From contig CM055611.1 of assembly GCA_029379385.1 (NCBI GenBank), positions 22,348,092 to 22,412,091 of the forward strand: 64,000 nt of DNA, in the 5' to 3' direction. Both the position numbers and the translations under genes were made by a program. The notes under the pieces were generated by a model. It ran no database searches. It was not told the DNA's origin and was given only the letters and a program-made list of their open reading frames with translations. Source of the DNA: Quillaja saponaria. Lineage: Eukaryota; Streptophyta; Magnoliopsida; Fabales; Quillajaceae. Positions 44,340 through 56,539 of the stretch are shown here, piece after piece (positions within the stretch are counted from its first letter, which is position 1; each line of letters opens with the position of its first letter).

Positions 44340-44470
44340 CTAGTTTTAAGTCCTCCTGGTTGGGTTTGCATTGTTCTACAAGGGAATCGAACCTGAGATC
44401 TCTATGCCAATCACCAGCCCCCTTACGACCTGAGCTAGGTCCAGGTAGCTTGGGCTTGCAATTGCATTGT
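44340..44470 (-). mobile_element. tRNA-derived SINE
   Basis: On the minus strand a Pol III A box (CTAGCTCAGGTC, 44438-44427) is followed after 33 bp by a perfect B box (GGTTCGATTCC, 44393-44383). This is the spacing of tRNA-derived plant SINE heads. It sits in PP2C intron 4. The 3' end and tail are unclear, so borders are approximate. It does not fold as a tRNA with an anticodon stem that I can identify. Confidence 0.55.
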
Positions 44471-46721
44471 TGATCTTTTCACTTGTATAGAAGAACATTT
44501 ATCACAAGTTTCAACTGTAAAACCTTATTTTCTTTAAATGAAGATAATTGTGCAATATTTTTTCTAATTATGCTATTGCCAAATGGAAAAGGCTTTGGGA
44601 AGTTGAAGACTGAATTTATTTTAAAGAGGTTTCTGGTTTTACTACCTTATAGGCATACTTGTTCACACATGAACACTTAGATATATGCATAAACAGGCGT
44701 TTTTATCTGTTTTTTAAAATCAACTCTCAGAAGCTGTAAAATCCTTATGAAAATATGAAATCTAACTTAGGTTGAAAAGTTGTGCGTTAATGAGACGTTA
44801 CATGTTTGCGGTGCTTGACTATCCACTAATATTCTTTTTACATCATTTTGATATGGCGATTAGGTCATTTTTAGATGTTTCAGGTAGCTTGTGCAATTAA
44901 AATTTTGTTTTGAAATGAGGAAGTTTATGCTGCAAACTAGGGTCCTCATTCTGATTTCAGTGGACTGAATGCTGGAAGCACAGCTTGTGTAGCAATCATT
45001 CAAAACAACCAACTTGTTGTTGCAAATGCTGGTGATTCTCGATGTGTATTATCAAGAAAGGGACAGGTATTTCCTTTATGGTAGTTTTAGCATATGTTCC
45101 TCATGGTTGTGCATTAAGATTGTTTACCTGGCTGCTTTTTGCATTTCTCCACTTCATGATGTGCATATCAATTGGTGTACTATTTTCTAATTAATGTATC
45201 ATGTCGTTGAGGCTCAGACACAAATCCCCATGCCTTGGGAAGAGCAAATGGTGAGTATCAGTATTAGTTAAAATATAGGAACTGCTAGACTCTGCTCTTG
45301 GGGCACTTTATTAGTTGCTATTTCTAGGGGTTTTTTTTTTCTTTTTCAGTTAATGCATGAGTTGTCTAAAATTTCACTAATAATAATTAGTAATTTAATC
45401 TTGCATAGCTATAAACACTTACTACCGCAGCAATGCATCTTATCTTTTGTCCTAAGGTGTCTCATAAGCTGGACCTTAGTGTATATGGTTAAAAAAAGGT
45501 ACCTGATTACTTTTATATGTAATCATCAAGCAGAGAAATATGAATGATTGAGTTGCATATTTACAGGTAAGACCATGTTGAACATAAATTTCAACGTGAC
45601 TGGTTTATTGCTCATGGTATTATGGAATTTTTCAGGAATTACATGATTAGCACTTTAAGATCATAACATTCGGTGATCTTGACACGTAGATACATCTCAA
45701 CTCTGTCCCTGCTATTGCCCTCAATGTTTGTGATTCACTTGTCCTTGTTTCAGAACTCAGAAGTCATTATTCTATTGGTTTCTCCATTTGTTGGCCCCTT
45801 ACAAAATGTCATAGATAGTTTTCCACAAGATTTGTATGTTCTGTTTTATTTGCAGGCATATAATATGTCTAAAGATCACAAGCCTGATCTAGAGATTGAG
45901 AAGGACAGAATTCTGAAAGCTGGTGGTTTTATCCAAGTTGGACGAGTGAATGGAAGTTTAAACTTGGCAAGAGCTATTGATATGTAAAGTTCTCTTGTTT
46001 TTTAATAACAAAAGGAAAACTTTATTCAGAGAAGAGAAACACGAGTACAAGGTGGAAAATTTTGCTAGTTTTCTTAATTAAAATAAAGGAAATTCTTGCT
46101 CTCCCTCTCTCTCTTTCACACACACACACACTCAATTTCTGTCTACTAAGATATTTTTTCTTTTATTTAAATTGTTTTTGTTTATGACTGTGCTTATTAT
46201 AGGAGATATGGAATTCAAGCAGAACAAATCTCTGCCTGCTGAAAAGCAGATCGTAACTGCTTATCCAGACATAACTTCTGTATGTGGCATCTGTGCCCAT
46301 CCTCGATAACATATCACTTTATATTCCTTTCTTATTAGTAGCATTATTTAAGGTCTAGGATAAGAGTTTTCTCATATTGTAGTTGTTATATTACAAAGAT
46401 AGGTTGTACTTTTATTTTGGAAGAACTTTTTCTATAAAACGAAAAAAACACCTTTATTTGGAAGAAAATCTGATATTTGATGTAATGTGAATCCCTGTAA
46501 CTAAGATATGGTAGATAGCTTTGTTGCCACCAAAGAACAGGGTAACTTCTATCAGATAATAACGAGTTTTTCTTTTTCTTTTTTTGCTGTAATTTATTCC
46601 TTTTAAATCTTCCTTGTAATAGGTTGAGCTTCGTGATGATGATGAGTTTCTCGTAATAGCCTGTGATGGGATTTGGTAAGTTAATTGGTTCACGTGACAT
46701 ATTACAAAAGAGAAGTTGATA

Positions 46722-46943
46722 CTCCCTCTGTTCCCTGGTGTTTGTCACTTTGAGACTGAGTGAACAGAGTGTAAAGTATGTTAGTTTTTTCTCTATTGTT
46801 GTTCTCAAAGAAAAAACTGTTTTCAAAGTAAGGTGTGGTAAAGTAAGTAATTTCACTCTTAATTTTGCAAGGGATGCTTTTTGGGGCAAAAGAAAAAGAA
46901 TAAAAAAAAGGAATTATAAATTTGAGATGGAGGGACTGGGGGG
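46722..46943. mobile_element. Stowaway-like MITE
   Basis: Starts CTCCCTCTGTTCCC and ends GGAGGGACTGGGGGG, with TA on both sides (46720-46721, 46944-46945). The CTCCCTC-GTTCC end and TA duplication are typical of Stowaway (Tc1/mariner) elements. About 222 bp, non-coding, in PP2C intron 8. The inverted repeats are imperfect. Confidence 0.5.
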
Positions 46944-47075
46944 TACTAAGGGAAACTCGTTTAGCTATTCTTCGTAATGTCCTATGGAGATCTCACTGAT
47001 TAGAATGCAAGCAAGTTGTCATTGGTAAAACTTAAAAGAAAAAGGGAAATCCTCTTATTCTTTTGAAGTTTGATT

Positions 47076-47213
47076 TACATTCCTTATGTCTCCATTCCAA
47101 GTTACAGTATGCTGATTTTGATGTAATGTATGTAACTATCCCCGTACATTCCTTATGTCTCCATTCCAAGTTACAGTATGCTGATTTTGATGTAATGTAT
47201 GTAACTATCCCCG
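47076..47213. repeat. 69 bp perfect tandem duplication
   Basis: 47076-47144 and 47145-47213 look identical base for base. It lies in PP2C intron 8, directly downstream of the MITE. The identity implies a very recent event. Confidence 0.9.
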
Positions 47214-47837
47214 AATCTATTTTAATCCAAACATGATTGGATACATTCATGTGATGGACTGCATATCTTATGGTATATTTTTCATTTGACATTGATGTGG
47301 TATAGCCATGATTTTCCCTACGATACATGAAATATTGTGAGGAATGTTTGTATAATTTAGCTATTTAGTTTCTCAGTATTTACAGAGCTTTCAAACATTT
47401 ACTACTGTAGATGTTTTATGTAGCATTTGCATCTACTAAAAACTTTCTAATCCCCTCCCTCTCCCCTTGTATGCAGGGATTGCATGTCAAGCCAAGAGCT
47501 AAGTGGACTTTTTACAAGAACAGTTAAAAATGGTGACTTTTCTTTTAACCAGCTTGTCTTTTATTACCAATTGAAAGCAGTAAATTGGGACATACTTAGA
47601 TTATTGTATGTTAAAAGGTTTGGAATTTACACTTACATTGCAAATATGCAGGAAAATAAACTCTCGGTGGTTTGCGAGAAAGTATTTGATAGGTGCTTGG
47701 CACCCACAACTGGCGGCGAGGGATGCGACAACATGACCATGATCTTGGTTCAGTTCAAAAAACCTTTTTGTTTAGGCAACTCTGTTGGTGAGCAGCCAGT
47801 GTCATCTGACCAACCATCCAAGACCGATAAAACTTAA

Positions 47838-48971
47838 GCATGAACAGAATCGAAATAACATCAGCATTTAAACCTGTCCAATGACCACTTTTTTACCACA
47901 ATCTGAATTGTTGATGAGCACATGAATGATGGATACTAATTCACATCAAGGTTTTTGAAAGTTGGTTCTCGTGCTATGATTGTAAATGTTCGAAGATGTT
48001 GCTGGTATTTTCAATATTTGAATTTTGTACAGGAGTTTGATTTCTTGAAAATGAAATTTGTTCGATAGGAGTGATGGTTTGAGAGATTCATTGATTTTAA
48101 GATCACCTTTCAAGAGCATTGTTCACTGAGGTTATAATATATGACGCTTGATGTTTATAAATGTTTTTTCAATTGTTTTGGAATGATCAGCATTGAGCCA
48201 AACTCGAATTTGGGAGGGCACAACTTAAACAACTAGATAAAATAGTAAACTCTTGAAAGGAATTTAAAAGAGACTACTGATATTTAGTTGGTCATATGAT
48301 ATTTTCCCCGGTCCAGTCTAAATAAAAACAAAATACCAGATACTTCAGAGAAAGAAATACTAAAACAAAATTTGTGAAAGATAATAAAGAAAATTGAAAA
48401 AAAAATTAAAGGATAAAAGAATTAAATTTCAAATACCAGGAATATACCCAAAATAAATCAAAAGAACAGTCTGCAAAATCCAACTAAGACCAATTAAACA
48501 TAAACAAACATAATAAGATAAGCATAAAAGGTTCTCTCTGTCTCTCTCCTCTTTCTGTGTGTTGTCTGACTCTTACTCCAATCCTCAAAGGACGATGATA
48601 CACGTCATCCGCAGCCCTGACCCTAAGGATAAGGACCCTCTATCCCACCTCATGTGGTCCTTCTTCCCCTCATTCTTTTTCTCCATCTTAAAATTATAAA
48701 TTGCTATCCATCTTTGAAATCTTCCTCTATCCATTAATTTATTCCGGAGTGATATTCAATTTCAAACCATTATTTCGTTTCTATGAAAACCCATTATTTA
48801 TGCTTCAAACCCTGAAACCCTCATCAAATCAACTTGCCGTTTCCATTGATACACACAATTTTTTCATAAAAAAGATCAAAATTTTTGATTATTTATAGCC
48901 TACGTTCCTTCTGTTGGGTATTTGCGGATTGTGTTTTGATATTTGAGATTTCTGGAGATTTGGAGATTACA
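47838..48971. promoter_or_regulatory. Spacer and J8 promoter region
   Basis: The first 300 bp is probably PP2C 3' untranslated region. Upstream of J8 there is a CT-rich run (48535-48555), an ACGT core in ACACGTCATCC (48600-48611) and a GATAAG I-box (48627-48632). These motifs are common in light-responsive plant promoters, which would suit a chloroplast chaperone. Use is inferred. Confidence 0.35.
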
Positions 48972-50263
48972 ATGGCCACAGCTGCTGCGGTTATTGGCGG
49001 AGGTCGGTCTTCTTCTTCTTCCTGGATGCAGTTCAAGGATAGACAATGGAAGAAGAAGATGGTGAACAGAGTTAAGATTTGCTGTGCTGCTTCTTCTGTG
49101 ATGGATCCTTATAAAACCTTAAGAATCCAACCTTATGCCTCTGAATCCGAGGTGAAGAAGGCTTTCAGACAGCTTGCTTTGCAGGTTTGATATTTACTCT
49201 TTTTTCTTTCTTTTTGTCCCTCTTTTGGGTGTAATGCTTTGTGGAAAAAAATAGGAGCTTTATTAGTTTATATCTGTTTTGATTTGCCATATTTTCATTC
49301 GATTTCCTGGTTAGATTTTGAGTTTAAGATTTAAAATTTGTCACCTTATAAGGTGAAGATAACTGTTTCATAATGTTTATATCTTATATTTCTTGGTTTT
49401 GGTTCGGATTGTTTCTAAAAATCTCATTTTTGTTTGGTTAAAAATCTGGTTTTGTGTGAGATTTGTTTGAAATATTCTTATTTGGGATTTTTTTTGTTGT
49501 TTTTCAGTACCATCCAGATGTATGCAGAGGAAGCAATTGTGGGGTGCAATTTCACCAAATCAATGAAGCTTATGATGTGAGTTATCAATCAAACCCTTGT
49601 TTGAAATTCATTTCTTCTGTAATTAAATAAACTTACTACAGAAAATTATTATAAAACAAGACAACTTTTGTGTTTTGGCTGTATTGCTATCGCAATCAAC
49701 ATGGTTATTCCACATAATACTTCCTTTCTGGTAACTTAAGTTTGGTTGGCTCTTCACAGTGTTATACGAAACAAGGATGAAGTCAGCCACTTGATGAGTT
49801 GGGTTTAATAGATTTGTTGACATTTTACGAAAATTAATATAAATTTTGTCGCAACAAATATATTTAGAAAATGCTGAGCTTCACGGTCATGAAAGAACAT
49901 GATCTGTTGAAACAACTGAAGACCTTATTTGATGAAGGTGTCAGCAAATTAGTTTCCTGCATTTTAGTAATAAAAATTGAAGTAGAAAGAGGAAGTTGTT
50001 TTTGGTTTATAAGCAATGACTTTCAATATTTTATTATTATTTCAATTGGACTGATGCATGATTGAACAATGCAGATAGCTATGGCCAATTTGAGAGGAGA
50101 ATCAGAGGCAGTAGACATGTATCAGTATGAGGCATATGAAGAAGGTATGGATGAGCCAATGAGAGGAATGAATGACCCTGATTGGGACATGTGGGAAGAG
50201 TGGATGGGATGGGAAGGAGCAGGAATCCGTGACTACTCATCTCATATTAATCCTTACATTTGA
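48972..50263 (+). CDS. J8: Chloroplast J-domain chaperone DnaJ8
   Basis: A small J-domain protein of chloroplasts that stimulates HSP70 ATPase. Three exons: 48972-49184, 49508-49576 and 50075-50263, all in phase 0, giving 156 residues. Residues 1-40 are Ser/Ala/Lys-rich, as in a transit peptide. The J domain runs from about 45 ([10 protein letters not shown]) with the HPD motif at 73-75 and [19 protein letters not shown]. The C-terminus has the family-specific [18 protein letters not shown] and ends [11 protein letters not shown], close to Arabidopsis J8. The ATG chosen is the first in frame that gives the transit peptide; the upstream frame has no need of it. No lesions. Its neighbour is MRS2, as I recall for Arabidopsis chromosome 1. 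Confidence 0.92.
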
Positions 50264-51869
50264 AACAAAAATCATATAATTAGTCATAATCATGTAGACA
50301 TGTAGTTGTTGGACCCACTTATCTCAACCAAAAAATGGTTGCGTTCTTTGTATATAGTGAAAGTGGGTGTATAATGTCATTGTCTTATGTCCATAATTGA
50401 TGTTAAGGCACTGACTGTTTATATATACTAATGAATAAGTTTCCATAAGGCTTATGAGATGTGGTCTATTGTGTTCAACTTTTCTATTCTTTTTCTTTCA
50501 AGCCAACACTGTTAGCTTTAGTTGAAGATGAACTGTAAAAAACCATTTACATGAAGGGTGATTTCAGAAAATCTGAGCTGGGAAGTTGTTGTCTCAGGGT
50601 CATGGGCATGAAGTATACTGAGGCTGATGATGCCCACGTACCCCAAAAAAGCTAGCAGAGTAGTTAGCTGAGCTCAGTCTGTTTTCCATTCCTGTTATTT
50701 AGATCAATGAGGTTATTTGAGCTCCTGCTAGGCTGATCAGTTGGTTTAAGGTGCTCAGGCCTAAACCTGAGATTTGTGTTAAGGCTCTTCTAATCTGGGC
50801 TGAGCAGGCTGAGCTCAAGTTTGCATCTGTAGACGAAGTTCCTTTGTCTTTTCCTCCCCCCCCTAAACATAAAACTGAAAAGCAGTGAACAAGAGAAATC
50901 CAAATGACGCCTAAAGGCAGCCAAGAAGCTACGAGGAAGCTCTCAGCCAAAAATACCGACCATAAAGTTAAAAACTTAAGGAAGCTCTCAGCCAAAAATT
51001 CCGACCAAGAAGCAAAAAAACAACTTGAAGATCTCTACCATAAAGAGCCAAAAATAACGACAATTAAAAATAAAAACACAGCTCAAATGCATTCTCCTTA
51101 AATTAAAAAAAAAAATTTAAAAACTTGAGGAAGAGCCAAAAATAACAGACTCTAAAGTAAAAAGCAATTAAAAAAAGAAAAAAAGATTGTTCTCAACTTA
51201 ATTAAGTTTAATTTAATATTAACTAAATTAAAGAATTTACAAAAAATAAAATAAAATTATTCTCACGACTCCTCAAAAATATAAAATTAATAAGTAAAAT
51301 TAATTATACCATTGAAAACTAACAATATAACAGTGAAAGAATTTGCAAAAAGAAAATGTTCTACTAGATGTACATGTGAATGTAAGAAGAATACGATTAA
51401 TTTACTAGATCTTATAATTAACTAGTTTCATGAATAAAATTTTATTACAATTCATTTCAATCATATTATTGGAAGGTAATTACAGTTAAGAAATGGTGAT
51501 TTGAATTTGATGAACAATAAAAGGAAAATATGTGTAATTTATATTTAAATTAAAAATAATAAGTAAGATTATTTTATTTTATTTATTTTTAGTTTATTTC
51601 TACTATTAATGTGATTTTTTTAATTTTTTTTTGGTAGTGCAATTTTTACCAACAAGTATTTTTACTGTTTTTCGGGTACAGACTACAGACAATACAGTTT
51701 TTTTTTTTTTTGCTGGAATAAGTAATAAATTCTTTTATTTTCTTATGATTTATTAACCATTAATTTTATTTTTTTCAGAATAATAAAATGAAACAAACTT
51801 TTTTTTCACTCACGCGAAAAAACTAATCATTTGCACATAATTCAAAATTATATTTGATATTTATAATTT
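50264..51869. other. J8 3' region and spacer
   Basis: The J8 3' untranslated region covers roughly the first 200 bp. Then no gene: a Lys-rich frame at 50904-51101 comes from a 46 bp direct repeat (copies near 50935 and 50981) and A-rich DNA. Confidence 0.55.
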
Positions 51870-52778
51870 CAGATTGGAGCAGCTGAGTTTCATGGTGCCC
51901 AGACCTCCATAATCAGAAGGTAAGGACTGCAGAACTGGAATGGTTACCGAAACTGTCTGGGCAATCTCTCTCTGGTACTTACATATATATTCTAAATCTA
52001 GGGTTTTCTTCGTCTTCTTCTTCTGGCTCTGGTGCACTTTAATTTAGTTATAATTGTTCTTCTTTTTTCATATTTTGGCTGCAGTTATTTGCGTAATCGG
52101 AGGAACCCATATCGACCATCATTCAGATTCCTCAAAATTGACACTGTTGGAGAGCGACCTGAATTGCCTTGTTGAGGTATGTATATTAATTAATCATTTT
52201 ATGTTTATGTACCTTTGTGTGTACCTTCAGTACTAGAATAGATGCACAGCTTAAGTTTACACTGAAATTCGCTTAGGATTATTTTGGACATCTTTGCTTT
52301 TAGTTGTTGTAAAATAACCGACAGAGGAATATATGACAACTTTGAGAAGTCAAAGAGAGACTTATTTTTGTTGTATGGATATAATAAAACGAAAATTTTG
52401 AATCTTTATTTTTGCATTTCTCCTACTGTTCGTATATTGAGTTGCCTGAAAGACCTATATCAGTTGCCCTATATCATCAACTGAGTAGAGTATCTGTGTT
52501 TATTCAACAAGCAGACATCATTTTGTCTTGTTGGATTATTGGATAACAACATGACAATAATTTCTGACGGCATCTTGTTCTTGGATGGTTGTTTCTCAAC
52601 TTTTGATAACAATTTGCAGCCTTACTTCCTTTTTTGTATAAATAGACATTGATAACTTGTTCAGTCCTAATAATTAAAAATGTTAGATCTTTGGTTATGT
52701 AATCAATAATCATTTTGTCTTAAGGTGGCTTATGCTTCCATCTTTATCTTATTTTTCAGCATTTACTGATCCTTGTTA
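51870..52778 (+). promoter_or_regulatory. MRS2 leader exons with two 5' UTR introns
   Basis: Likely leader exons end at about 51920 (AGAAG before GTAAGG) and span 52085-52175 (after GGCTGCAG, before GTATGT). A third starts after TTTTTCAG at 52759, just before the ATG. The splice signals are good; the transcription start is not fixed. Leader introns often raise expression in plant transporter genes. Confidence 0.5.
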
Positions 52779-55219
52779 ATGGCGGACCTGAAAGAGCGGC
52801 TACTCCCACCAAAACCCGCATCTGCTATTAATCTTAGGGAAACATCCAATCGACCATCAGCGTCTGGAAGACAACCTTTCCAAGGTATGGATGTCCTTGG
52901 GCTGAAGAAACGAGGTCAAGGCCTTCGATCATGGATTCGGGTCGATACATATGGAAATTCACAGGTCATTGAGGTAGACAAGTTCACTATGATGCGACGC
53001 TGTGATCTACCTGCGCGTGATTTACGCCTACTTGATCCTCTGTTTGTCTACCCTTCAACAATACTAGGAAGAGAGAAGGCTATTGTAGTAAATTTAGAAC
53101 AGATACGGTGTATTATCACAGCAGATGAGGTTCTTCTCTTAAATTCCCTAGATAGCTATGTGTTGCACTATGTGATGGAGCTACAACGGCGACTAACAAC
53201 AACTGGAGCTGGTGAGGATTGGCAACCTGATGGTCCTGACATGAGCCGGAGGAGAGGAAGTAGGAATTTTGATAATGTTTTTGGGAGTACATCTCCTGAT
53301 TATTTGCCCTTTGAGTTTAGGGCTCTTGAAGTAGCTCTGGAGGCAGCATGCACATTTCTTGATTCTCAGGTGTGTAGAAGTGCAATATTGGACTGATATA
53401 GTTTGCCAGTTTCTTCCTTGCTTATGTTCTGGAATCCTAAGAAGTGTTAAAATTCTCTTTTAAAATGACACACTACCCACCCCCGCCGCCCCCCCCCCCC
53501 CCCCCCGCTTCTAAAATAGTCAGTTTAATGATTTTTTCACGTAACAATTAGAACTGGCAAAGATTACATGAATCACACCATTTACGGATCTACATGTTCA
53601 GAACTTCAGATTACATGAAGTTGGTGCATATTGGTCAGTAATTTGATAGCACATGTGGGACTTATTGGAAATTCTTTTTTACTAAATTTTCATGATCCTA
53701 TAGTATTCTCAGAGTAGACAGATAAATATGATTAACACACTTGCATCATCTTCTCGGCTGAAAGATATGTCACTCAGTTGCAGTTATTTGCCCAATAATT
53801 GGGCGTTCTATGCTTAAAAGAACTGTATGCACATATGCAAAATTCTGTTACTTTGACTCAAAATAGGACTATAGAGGCCATATCTTAGAAAAAAGATGGT
53901 TCTTCTTTCGTATTCTTGTTATTCTAAAGGAGATTGTTCAAGGGAGTTAGTAACTCATTCAATTCTGGAAACTTTCCAAAAGGCAGCAGAGTTAGAAATT
54001 GAAGCTTACCCATTACTAGATGAACTTACATCAAAGATCAGTACATTAAATTTGGAGCGTGTGCGTCGATTGAAAAGTAGACTTGTGGCCTTGACTAGGA
54101 GAGTTCAGAAGGTAATTTTCATTTACATCTTACATCCTAGTTGTACTTTATGCTTGCAAATGATAGGAACCTCTTTCCTTTGGTTGAATCAGTCTTCTTT
54201 TTATTTTGCCTCCATTGGATGCATATGTAAAGGTTAGGGATGAAATAGAGCAGCTTATGGATGATGACGATGATATGGCTGAAATGTATCTCACTGAGAA
54301 GAAAAGAAGAATGGAATCATCGTTCTATGGGGATCAGTCTTTGATAGGATACAGATCAACTGATGGTGCATCTGTTTCTGCTCCAGTTTCGCCTGTTTCA
54401 TCACCTCCTGATGCACGAAAGCTTGAAAAAAGTTTGAGCATTGCAAGGAGCCGACATGAGAGCATGAGAAGTTCAGAGAGTGCTACAGAAAGTATAGAAG
54501 AGCTTGAGATGTTGCTAGAAGCATACTTTGTTGTGATTGATAGCACCCTTAACAAGTTGACATCGGTACACACAGAACTTGTATATAATGTTGCTTTGCT
54601 TTTCAGCTTCATTTGACAGTTAACCAGTGTTTCTCTTGTTGCAGTTGAAGGAGTACATTGATGACACGGAAGATTTCATCAACATTCAGCTGGTAGGTCT
54701 TCTTCTCTCCCCTCCCCCATCCACTCCCTCGCTAATATTGAGTTATCCTTGCTAAACTTGGTTAGTCAGCTTGTGTCAACTAATCTGAACACATCAGTGA
54801 TAACTGATAACTCATTCCAAATTTCAATTGAACATTGGCTGACCATGTGGCATGACTGAGAGATTGATTTAACATCAAAATCATATGATGTTAGACTATA
54901 AGTGTTACCTCAATATCTCATTGTGTTGTACATATTGTGGAACATATCCTGATTCAGAGAAAACTGATTCAAAATTTATTGATTGCAGGATAATGTCCGT
55001 AACCAGCTTATCCAATTTGAGCTGTTACTCACAACCGCAACTTTTGTAGTTGCCATATTTGGCGTTGTAGCAGGGATCTTTGGCATGAACTTCGAAATAT
55101 CTTTCTTTGAGAACCCTAAGGCATTCCCGTGGGTTCTTATAATTACAGGGATGACTGGAGTCTTCATTTTCTGCGCATTTGTTTGGTTCTTCAAGAGCAG
55201 AAGACTCATGCCGCTATAG
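52779..55219 (+). CDS. MRS2: Magnesium transporter, MRS2/MGT family
   Basis: CorA-type Mg2+ channel of plant membranes. Exons: 52779-53369, 53983-54111, 54233-54565, 54645-54692 and 54989-55219, all in phase 0, giving 443 residues, the normal length. The N-terminus (MADLKERLLPPKPASA) and the long helical cytosolic domain match the MRS2-1/MRS2-10 clade, including RRCDLPARDLRLLDPLF and PVSSPPDARKLEKSLSIAR. The C-terminus has TM1 (about 378-398), the signature GMN at 399-401 forming the pore entrance, TM2 (about 411-433) and a basic end, KSRRLMPL. All splice sites are GT-AG. A TTG two codons upstream is in frame but not a start. Clean gene, strongly conserved. The order next to J8 and the PPR gene supports orthology with Arabidopsis MRS2-10 (from memory). 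Confidence 0.95.
53489..53506. repeat. Homopolymer of 18 C in MRS2 intron
   Basis: C run preceded by a C-rich stretch from 53477, within intron 1 of the coding part. Unusual in such AT-rich DNA. Confidence 0.9.
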
Positions 55220-56049
55220 TATAGTAAACTTCAGCCATACGGATCAAGGAAAATATCGATGATAATTATTGTTTTACATTTGGTATTTTGTAGTTGGAAT
55301 TGAGATAGATATAGAAAAAGAAAATTAGGCTCTTTTTTAAGCAATTCTTTAAATGCAGATTTTGAATCAATTGTAAGAAACCTCATACAGTTTCTCATGT
55401 TACTCTCTGTATATTGTCAAAATGAGTAGTTAATTGGCAAATAAACTAAGTGACTTTTCAGGAGTCAACACTATCTGGCCTTCATCTAAATTTTCTTTTT
55501 CCTTCTATACTTTTGTTTTGGGGTGTGGGGTAAATAGACCTAGTTTCAATGTTGGCTCTCTAAAATATAAAAATGTTTTAATTAGGTGCCTCTAAATTCA
55601 GTTTGAACAATGTTGCCCTCATTTTTTCCAATTAGAATTAGACAATGCTGTCCCCTATTCGGGAAGAGGAAACTTTAGAGACATAGTTTAGAGGAAAGCA
55701 ATGGCAGCAAAAAGAGCAGTCTAATAACTCTATTTAGGAGATATTACAATTAGAGGAACTTTAGCCGAGTCACTTGCACTATGAAAAGAACCTTCCGTAA
55801 TAAGACTCTTGATGAATTCTCATTGTTTCTGTTCTGAAAAGCAGGGGATTGGATATGCAATTATATTTAACAAGACAAGAAACAAAAGCTGACCAGCAAT
55901 TGGTCTTCCCTGAGGAATGCTTATGGATATATAAATACCACTCTTCTGCATATAAGATAATGGACAAAAAATTGTCAGAAAGTTTTAACACTTTCCCAAT
56001 ATCAAGTGCTCCACGAAAACCACGCTATCAAAAGAAGGCTTCTCAAATA
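55220..56049. other. Convergent 3' regions of MRS2 and the small membrane protein
   Basis: No gene is visible. It probably holds the 3' untranslated regions of the two converging genes (MRS2 plus, small protein minus). Confidence 0.55.
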
Positions 56050-56483
56050 TCACTTAGCAGGTGATGAACTTGATGATAGTCTTTGACTACGTGCTTTATC
56101 AGCCTTCTCCAAGTAATCTTGATGAGACTGTTGTTTTGATCCTACATGAGGACAGAAGTTTGTCAGGTTCAACTAAATAAAGCAACAGATTTGCATAACG
56201 AAATTAGACATATATGGGAGAACAGGGCACAAAATTTCACATATATGGCATCCAATGAAAGATCAAAAAATTCCACTCTGATAATCAAACCAAAAAATCC
56301 AACAGAGAAGTACGTTCATCATTATCCATAGCATAGATAAGCAAGTATCACAAGCAATACAAACATTACAAACTATAAAATCATAGGAATAGCCAAATGC
56401 ATTTTTTCTTGAGATGGTGGCTACATTCTGGTCCACAGAATGAGGACCTGCAGTGCCACTTTATTAACACATTTACACCCCCA

Positions 56484-56539
<56 letters not shown>

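Larger units (their letters stand above)
41435..47837 (+). pseudogene. PP2C protein phosphatase, probably disabled
   Basis: Mg/Mn-dependent Ser/Thr phosphatase gene of the plant clade that includes Arabidopsis PP2C21/PP2C60. Exons: 41435-41551, 42522-42585, 43496-43604, 43784-43937, 44941-45066, 45856-45979, 46203-46279, 46623-46675, 47477-47532, 47652-47837; about 354 residues if repaired. Metal-binding motifs are present: VYDGHGG, ACDGIWD and CDNMT. Problems: (1) the exon 2 donor is GC instead of GT; (2) the exon 6 donor begins ATATGT where GTATGT would fit, a G to A change at the first intron base, and the nearest GT four bases on shifts frame to an early stop; (3) exon 9 has one extra A near 47501 (CTAAGTGG for CTAGTGG), shifting frame before the last two catalytic segments; (4) conserved ADPDI reads AYPDI. 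Items 2 and 3 should each block a normal product. If both are errors, it is a functional gene. Confidence 0.75.

Noticed and set aside
44340..44470. Functional tRNA gene
   Set aside because: A and B boxes are present but no cloverleaf with acceptor and anticodon stems could be formed; a SINE fits better.
50904..51101. Lys-rich 65-residue frame
   Set aside because: Produced by a short direct repeat and A-rich DNA; no family features and no codon pattern.
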